From assembly GCA_009761415.1 (NCBI GenBank), contig QUOL01000003.1, positions 248,001 to 312,000 of the forward strand: a DNA stretch of 64,000 nt. Direction: 5' to 3'. The stretch comes from Sarcomyxa edulis. Taxonomy: Eukaryota > Basidiomycota > Agaricomycetes > Agaricales > Mycenaceae. The position numbers were made by a program, and so were the translations under genes. Shown here one piece after another: positions 57,503-64,000 of this stretch. Below the pieces are notes generated by a model. The model saw only the letters and a program-made list of their open reading frames with translations, was not told where the DNA came from and did not search any database. Positions within the stretch are counted from its first letter, which is position 1; every line of letters starts with the position of its first letter.

Positions 57503-59192
57503 CTACGAATCGCCTCTTCTCGCAAGGGCTTGAGCTCTCATACGCGCAGCCACACTCTGTACCGGGTCGGCTTCTCCATCTCCATCCTCCTCTTCGTCAG
57601 CCACATCGGAGAAGAGTTGTCTGTAGCCACCATTAGCTGAAATCACAGTTTTTGATTTGTTGGACAACTTGAACTCACTCGTCCCACCAATCCAGAAGAT
57701 CATTGAGCTGACCCTCGGTCATATCCTCGGTCATAGTCCGGATAAGCGCCCTGTAGAACTTGCGATACGGCCAACGACCGGGCTCTCCTCCCGCAGAAAA
57801 AGTGGTCTGGTCGGATAAGGCAAAACGGACCTGTGTGGACAGCTCCTTTTGAGCAATGACCATGTAGCGAGAGAAAGGAGACACGTACGAGAGTTGCTGC
57901 ATAAGCGATGGCATAGACAGATATAGCACGGATGTTATGAATAGACGCATTACCCCCACGAGTCGCCCGGTGAGCATGCACACTTTCGAACGCAGAGTTC
58001 GGACATATATATATATGTTGAACCCCCTGACAGCACATCAGTTTGGTAATACCGGAGAGACGAGAAAGTTACCTTGAGAAGGAGTTCGCCCTTCATGAAG
58101 CCTTCAAAAAATCTTTCCGAATCGACTTCCTCGTTCTCCCACAAAAAGAGGGGGTAATCTACTGGATGCACCTTGATGGCTCCCGACCGAAGCTTGTCCT
58201 GAATACTAGACAGTATATCAGTATGAAAATGGAGAGATCCGACGTGTGCACATACCGAATATCCCCCCAGTCTAAGCCGGCAGGGCAGAGAAGCTTGCCG
58301 GTGCTAGTGTTGTGAAATCCAAGTTCATGGCGAACTTTGCCGTTGAAAGGTGGTTGAAAATCACGCCAGCCGCCAATACTTGCCTTGATACTGTTGATGT
58401 CAGTCCCACGCGCCCTACGACGTGATTCTTCGAGCTGGAAGGACACATCAATAGATTGCACATTGATAGCATTGAAACATACTGTTCGAATGATGCCTTG
58501 GAATTCTCGTTCCCCCCCACGTCGAAGATAATCACCCAGTAGTGGTGCAAGATTGACAATATCTGTATAAACGTAGTATAGGTTCCGACGACTGGGAAAG
58601 ATCCGATTAGAGAGCTGGCCTTGAATATCCAGGATCACGTACTTCGATGGGAAAGTATCAGGATCTTCTTCAGGAAGACGAGACAGGCCTGTCTCGAAGA
58701 CGGGAGACAACCGAGTCCACATGCAACGATAACGGCCAATGATACGACCCTTTGAACGAATATAAGAGCTCCTGCATAGTGTATTCGGCAGTGTATTAGA
58801 AAATGAGGATCGGCCCGGGATAATCGCATGAAGACGACTTACTCTCTACCGGCTATCATATCAGCAGTCATCACACTGTTATCGCGGTGATCGCCATCCT
58901 GATTGTCGTTCTCGTCCTCATCGTCGTCCTCAGTCAAGTCATCACGATGTTGGTCGTCACGGTGAGATGCTGTAGTAGAAGCTTGAGGACTTGGACGCAG
59001 AGGTGCCGTTTGGCTTTGCGAAGCACCGGGAGATGATCCGGTAGACGGTGTAGACCGAGGGCGTGGGGACGCACTACGTCCATCGCGTCTTCCTCTGCCC
59101 CTTATGGATGGGATAATGGAACGGTGAGAACCTTGAACCTGGTTTCTGGAGCGAGAAGTACTAGCAGTGGTTTGTGTCCTTCTGGTAGACAT
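57503..59192 (-). CDS. Agaric hypothetical protein (DUF6698-like), eight exons, 435 aa
   Basis: Exons 59192-58843, 58771-58643, 58591-58483, 58434-58256, 58205-58073, 58026-57889, 57830-57679 and 57620-57503 join in phase. A Ser/Arg/Asp-rich disordered N-terminus (MSTRRTQTTASTSRSRNQ to DDDEDENDNQD) leads to TADMIAGRESSYIRSKGRII and GRYRCMWTRLSPVFETGL. Then come LYYVYTDIVNLAPLLGDYLR, SRRRARGTDINSIKASIGGW, YPLFLWENEEVDSERFFEGF, RATRGGNASIHNIRAISVYA, QTTFSAGGEPGRWPYRKFYR and LNDLLDWWDEQLFSDV. This order (WTR-helix, GTDI, F-W-NE, ATR-GNA, F-FYR-L-WW) resembles a multi-copy agaric family annotated as DUF6698; the assignment is tentative. Introns 2 (51 nt) and 3 (48 nt) are multiples of three without stops, so retention would insert rather than truncate. 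Function unknown. It lies immediately downstream of the Plavaka gene. Confidence 0.75.
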
Positions 59193-59410
59193 AGCCTGAG
59201 ACTTGGAGAGGGTATGGCGATATCGATAAGAGGGTTTCGAACATGGTGGAAGCTTTATAAGTTGTATTATTCAAATTTCAAATGTTTGAGGAATATTTGT
59301 ACGAAGTAAACAAGCGGACTTCGGAGACGCCAGTCGCGTCAACCACGTGACAAGACGCGTCGCAACTTTCAATACTCGCGATCTATATCGCCACGACACG
59401 TAGTGTCTGG

Positions 59411-62400
59411 CTAGTATTCATACCCAATTTCCTCCTCCTCCTCCTCCTCCTCCTCATACTGTATCTCTTCATCTTCATCCTCTTCCTTCTCCTCAGCTGA
59501 TCCTCCAGTTTTCACATCGCGGTCCCAGTCGGTGAAGACATATGATTCTCCCAAGGGGACCTCTTTGAGAACGTCATTCTCTCTGGGAAAATCAGATGCA
59601 TGCTGGTGGCCCACACCGAGACCTAAGTACCGCATCATCATGTCCCTATCAACAAATCTACAACTCAATGAGATGGGAAGTATCGAAAAAACAGAAAAAA
59701 CACACCGCATAACATAGTAGTTTGTCCAATCACCTTCGTCTGAGTCTCGCGCAATGGATGGTTGTATCAGGGTGAGAGACCTTCCCACGGAGAATGCAGG
59801 GATAAGATGACATGCTCGTATGACCTGGGCAGGATCGAGAAATCCAAAAGCTTCAGAATCTGCTTCAGGGACAAATCCTATCCGATCAAGTCTCAAGTTT
59901 TTAGGTCCGCTGAGCCATTGAGAGTCACGACCAAACCAGCGAACCCAAAGAAATTTCATGATGGTCGGCGATCGGGAGCCAAAGAAAAATACTTTGGCGT
60001 GGAATATACCGATGACGCGAGCATACCAGTATGGATGAGGAGGATCTTCTCCGTCTAACGTGTCTTCGTAGGAAGGAATGATGATGTCACGTCGTTGACT
60101 GTGGACATTGATGGTATCTTGTTCTCGCCGTAGGTCGTAAGTTGTGTAATTGAAAGAGGCTGTTGCATGTGGATAAATACGACCGTGTTGAAAGATAACG
60201 CGATCGAGGTCCGAGGACTTGAAGTGCGGCTCATCTCCTGTGAATACATCACCTCGGTGCCGAGCAAGTAGATGGGCCTTCAGACGTGGTAGGAAGTCCT
60301 TGTAAAGATTGTTCAGTGGTTCGAAAATCAACCGTGACTGTGTTCCGAGGCCCATGCATACCTTGAAGGCAGGGTCATCCCTATTCTCTTTGAGCCACTC
60401 ACTGAGATAGAAAGGCTTCTTCTCCTCTTGAGATATACGATAATGCTCCTCGAAATTATTTTCGACAACCGTCTGAGGCTCTGGTGTTGCGGCCTGATCG
60501 GACTTGAGAGACGCAAGCTCCAAAGCTATACGAGCATGAGTAGTCTGACGCACATCGATTCCCACAATCTGGGGAATGGCGTTGTTGTGACTGGTGCGGC
60601 TGTTGAATCCCTTGAGAATACGGTGTTGGTGCTCTCCCTATGTAAAACGATTTGTTCAGATGAGCAATCAACAGCCACAGAGAGAAGTACTCACGAGTTG
60701 AGTAGTATATGAATCTGTCGTGCCATATAGCAGAATCTGGTCGACGTAGTCTCCAAGCGCGTGCAATTTTGATGTCTCGAGGTTGAAAGTGCGCTGTCGC
60801 TTGCCAGATACCGGGGGTTTATCAGTCTTCCCTACTTGCGCCAACCGACGGTTTGCTGCACGGCTACGAGCTTGGTACTCAGAGTCAGTCTCAACCGTTC
60901 GGAAATGCCTACAAGTCTGGTCTGCAAAGAACCGAAGGCTCCCTCCAAGGACAGCTGTGACTGAACGAAGCACTTCGAGCGATGAATCACTATGCATTCG
61001 AAGTTTCGCGAGTGAATGCCAGTAACACATAAGATAGAGTAGGTCTTGGATTGTCTCGTTGTGCGGTTCTGGGAAGAGACCCTCGAAACACGGAATACAG
61101 CACTATCTCGATACTGAGGAAGTGAACGGTGGAAGGAACTGAAAGGACTGACTTGTAAGATGTCCTCGAAATCTCGGGCAGCAAGCTTCTTGAGATCAGC
61201 CACATTGAAAGGAAATTTTCGGATTGTGGACCGTCCAAACGGAGCTACCTGACGAAACCTATATGATGGGAGAGTCAGTCCATCATCCAGCACTTCGCCG
61301 TGTTAAGTCATGATCACCTTTCATTGAAAATATGGACAGCATCAGCTCCAATGGCATGGAGTATGCGGATCAAATGCAGAAGTAGAGCTTTCCATACTCC
61401 GAGCTCAAACTCGTGCATCAGGTCCACCACCAACAGAGTAAACAGATCAAAAGAAGCGAGGTTTGGGAGACGAGAGGAAAACGCGGAAAATGCGTTCTGC
61501 AGATACAAAATTGATAAGTGTCCGGAATAATGGAATTATGAGCCTACGTACTATTGTTGGTACCAGAGACTCAGGCTTGAGGATGTCTTCCACGCGATCA
61601 CTGTTAACAACGTAACCCAACTCATAGATGAGCTTTCGCGCGTCAGTAATCTTTTTCTGCCAATCAGCATCGGCGGTACGTGCTTCTTGAAGACGAACAT
61701 CGATATCGGCACGTGTCCCTAAATCGCGGATTGCAGTCTTTTTGATTTTGCACCGCGGGCACGGGCACTGTCCCATGTCTCGAATCGTCGCAATCAAAAC
61801 CCTAGAACTAGCCTGTCAGTACAATACAGAGATAAAATGATCATGCAGGCTTACTTCTCTGGATAATCAGCCGAATATGTGAAGAACCGCGGATAGACTC
61901 TTCTGCGGATTCCATCGCCACATTCAATGACTATTCCGTGTATGTAGGCCTCTAAAAATTCGTCATCGAGTAATAGAGCCCAAACCCCGTGAAAAAGCTC
62001 GCGACGGCAATGTGCCAACAATTGTGTTGAAGCGGCGCGTCCGTGCTTCCTCATATAATCTTGAAGATTGTCAGGTAACTGTGTAACAGAAGACATGTCA
62101 ATCCTAGACACCAAGATACCGCAAGAACGTACTGAAGGGAAGTACGCGACATGGTGTGCAGCTCGAGCTGAGGGCCTGGCACGGTCATATTTTGTCTGGT
62201 TTCCGAATAGCTGGTAGACAGGCCAGAGCTTTGCCTGGCCGAACTGAGCAACGTGAGTCGCATCCGACCAATTCATCATTGCTGCAATAACTCGAGGAAG
62301 AGTGCAGCCAGTTTCAGGAGGAGAGTTCTGGAGTTCACGGTCAGCATCAAGGAAGGCTTTAGATGTGAAGAGCTCGCCGTGAAGACGTTCGGGGGCTGCG

Positions 62401-63613
62401 TCGTCCCATGGTGGCTGCCAATTTGCCTCAAACGGGTGCCAATGGAATGTCTTTGCCTCATCAGAGCTGAATACTTCCTTGATAGTGTGGACGAGGCTGC
62501 GGTAATGCACACCTGGAACTGCGAACTTGCGGGTTTCCACTGTATCTTCAGCATCGTCGTCTGAGGTTTCACACTCACGGCGAGCGGCAGCGGCGGCGGC
62601 GGCGGTTTTCTTCTTAGAAGCTTTCGTGACTTTCTTGCCCGTAGGGATATCGATAATGACTGTTTTTGTATGCCAACCATTACCTTCCCAAGGTCCCCCG
62701 ATGTCTTGAGCAAGCATATCGTCCATGTTATCGAAATTCGTCTCCCTTAAATCGTTCACGTCGAATTCATCGTCCAGGAGTACCTCCGAGAGTAGGGAAT
62801 GCCGACTGGATTTCGACTTAGTATTCCCGCCATTCCAGAACCAATGATTGAGACGAAACGAGGAGAGATTTGGATATGGGAATATGATGTCGGCAACACG
62901 TCGCGATTTTGCGAGTGGTGGATCAGCGCGAATGTCGTCGGCGACAAGATCATGGAGAGATGTTTCGCGGTCAGGAATACCTGTGGGACGTCCGTAATAT
63001 GTGCGTGATATTCCGAAACTATTGGCTAATGTCTTGAATACTCGACGGATGCGAAGAGTAATAGGTTGACTCGGAACTGTTTCGATTGGGGGGTCTTCCA
63101 GAGGCCCTGGTCCTTCGGGAAGGATGTCAGCCAATAAAGCTTTCATCTTCTCCGTTGGTTTAATGACGCGTCTACGAGGGAGTTGGGGCTGACTCGGAGG
63201 TGATTCAGGAATGACTTCCTGAGATGGAGGATTATTCGGACCATCAAGGGCGGACGAAAAGTCGTCGTTGTAGAGCATTTGACTTAGGCCAGTGTCAGGT
63301 TGCAAGGCCTATCATGCATTTTTCTGCAGTCAGCGCGCCTTACAAAAGGTATGGTTCGAAGACTTACTTGGTTATTCAGTTTGTGGCCCATGTCCCCCCT
63401 TTCTCTGTTCAGGCGTCGCGTAAAAAAGGACCCGAGTCCAAGCAGACCAGATCTCTCCAGCCTTCTGCGCTTCGCAGCCGATTCTTGGTCGCGTTCGACG
63501 CGTTCAGAACGCTCCCAAGCGCGTTTTCGGCTCCTTTTAACACGATCGCAGGATGCTTCGTGACGGGTGAGGTATCTCTGCTCCGAAAAGACAGCCCCAC
63601 AGATGCACTTCAT
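59411..63613 (-). CDS. Plavaka-type transposase (CACTA/EnSpm superfamily), nine exons, 1255 aa
   Basis: Exons 63613-63368, 63308-62133, 62078-61855, 61801-61552, 61496-61318, 61258-61153, 61102-60695, 60637-59706 and 59657-59411 all join in phase with no internal stop. The N-terminus CICGAVFSEQRYLTRHEASC is a C2HC-like zinc finger, common in this family. The transposase core holds FHWHPFEANWQPP, WSDATHVAQFGQAKLWPVYQ, YFPSLPDNLQDYMRKHG, FFTYSADYPEKV, the CPCPRC zinc pair, ELGYVVNSDRVEDIL, SLVPTINAFSAF and VVDLMHEFELGVWKALLLHL. Next come FEGLFPEPHNETIQDLLYLM, GEHQHRILKGFNSRTSHNNA and a regulatory C-terminal domain ending in acidic repeats. The acidic residues in SDATH, ADYPEK and HEFELG are candidate catalytic DDE residues by family. 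Termini are not identified, so it may be an active element, a recent fossil, or a recruited gene. Confidence 0.88.
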
Positions 63614-64000
63614 ACTAGAGCGCCAAGATCAAGCAGACTGTCAGCCAACCAATACTTGACGAGATTGGGAGCAAAGAGCGGCCGAGTGGGCAGACCTGGA
63701 TGTGTTTCTGGTGGTGCTGTGACGTGCCTGTGTAATGCGTGTCTCGAAGAAGGCCCTGGAGGTGCGTTCGGGTGCAAAATGATGATGGCGAGGTTGTCGG
63801 CACTCAGGCCTCAGGCTTACTCACTGACAAGAGAATTTCGTAGTCAGTCCGCGTGCTAGCAGTTTGAATTTCAAATAAACATAGGTGGAATTGAGGATTG
63901 GTTGTAAGCCAACTATAATTCAAGTATAACTTGTGGAAGGGGCCGCTGCGAGCGGCACGGCAATACGAGTCCGGGTTGTTTATTCAATTCTCATCTACCT
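63614..64000. other. Region upstream of the Plavaka gene, no gene seen
   Basis: Contains the presumptive promoter and a perfect short palindrome GCCGCTGCGAGCGGC near 63942-63956. No CACTA terminus was recognised before the window ends. Confidence 0.45.

Noticed and set aside
57501..59405. CACTACG at 57501 and its inverse CGTAGTG at 59399, bracketing the 435-aa gene like CACTA transposon ends.
   Set aside because: Only 7 bp match, the left copy overlaps the stop codon of the gene, and the flanks give no target duplication. Chance is more likely.
63942..63956. GCCGCTGCGAGCGGC palindrome as a transposon terminus.
   Set aside because: Only a 6-bp stem with no matching partner elsewhere in the window.

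Overview
The window is nuclear DNA from a filamentous basidiomycete, most likely an Agaricomycete. The evidence is many 45-70 nt GT-AG introns, an expanded set of F-box proteins, a DUF6593-type protein and a Plavaka-type transposase gene. No rRNA, tRNA or CRISPR array was seen. Most genes are multi-exon, so the models below were built by joining reading frames at splice sites that keep phase; exon coordinates are given.

Layout. 0-15 kb is housekeeping: the 3' end of an unrecognised + strand gene, phosphoribosylformylglycinamidine synthase (purine synthesis, -), a small Cys-rich protein hidden in a gap (+), a 1172-aa disordered Pro/Arg-rich protein (-) and an Hsp110/Sse1-type chaperone (+). 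15.5-27.2 kb is an accessory island of F-box genes: one singleton, three paralogues of a 'WPARAV' F-box family (-), and two damaged copies of a second F-box family (+). A Zn-finger-like protein gene sits among them. 27.4-29.0 kb is a non-coding element with perfect 33-bp terminal inverted repeats. 29-38.7 kb is gene-poor, with purine tracts and several local tandem duplications, and holds one two-exon low-complexity gene. 38.7-40.5 kb has the intact member of the second F-box family, divergent from RanGAP1/Rna1.

40.7-49.3 kb returns to core genes: RanGAP, a Sec2-type Rab exchange factor, the DUF6593 protein and a nine-exon BCS1-like AAA ATPase with a 17-nt microexon. 51.7-57 kb has an isopenicillin-N-synthase-like 2OG-Fe(II) oxygenase, another F-box protein and sorting nexin 3. 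57.5-63.6 kb has an eight-exon gene of an agaric hypothetical family and, upstream on the same strand, an intact nine-exon Plavaka transposase of 1255 aa.

The core genes act in unrelated processes: purine synthesis, protein folding, nuclear transport, exocytosis, mitochondrial AAA activity and endosomal retrieval. There is no obvious biosynthetic cluster. The most unusual parts are the two interleaved F-box families with visible stages of decay, the inverted-repeat element, the duplication-rich desert, and the intact Plavaka gene beside a same-strand companion. No system clearly new to science could be demonstrated from sequence alone.
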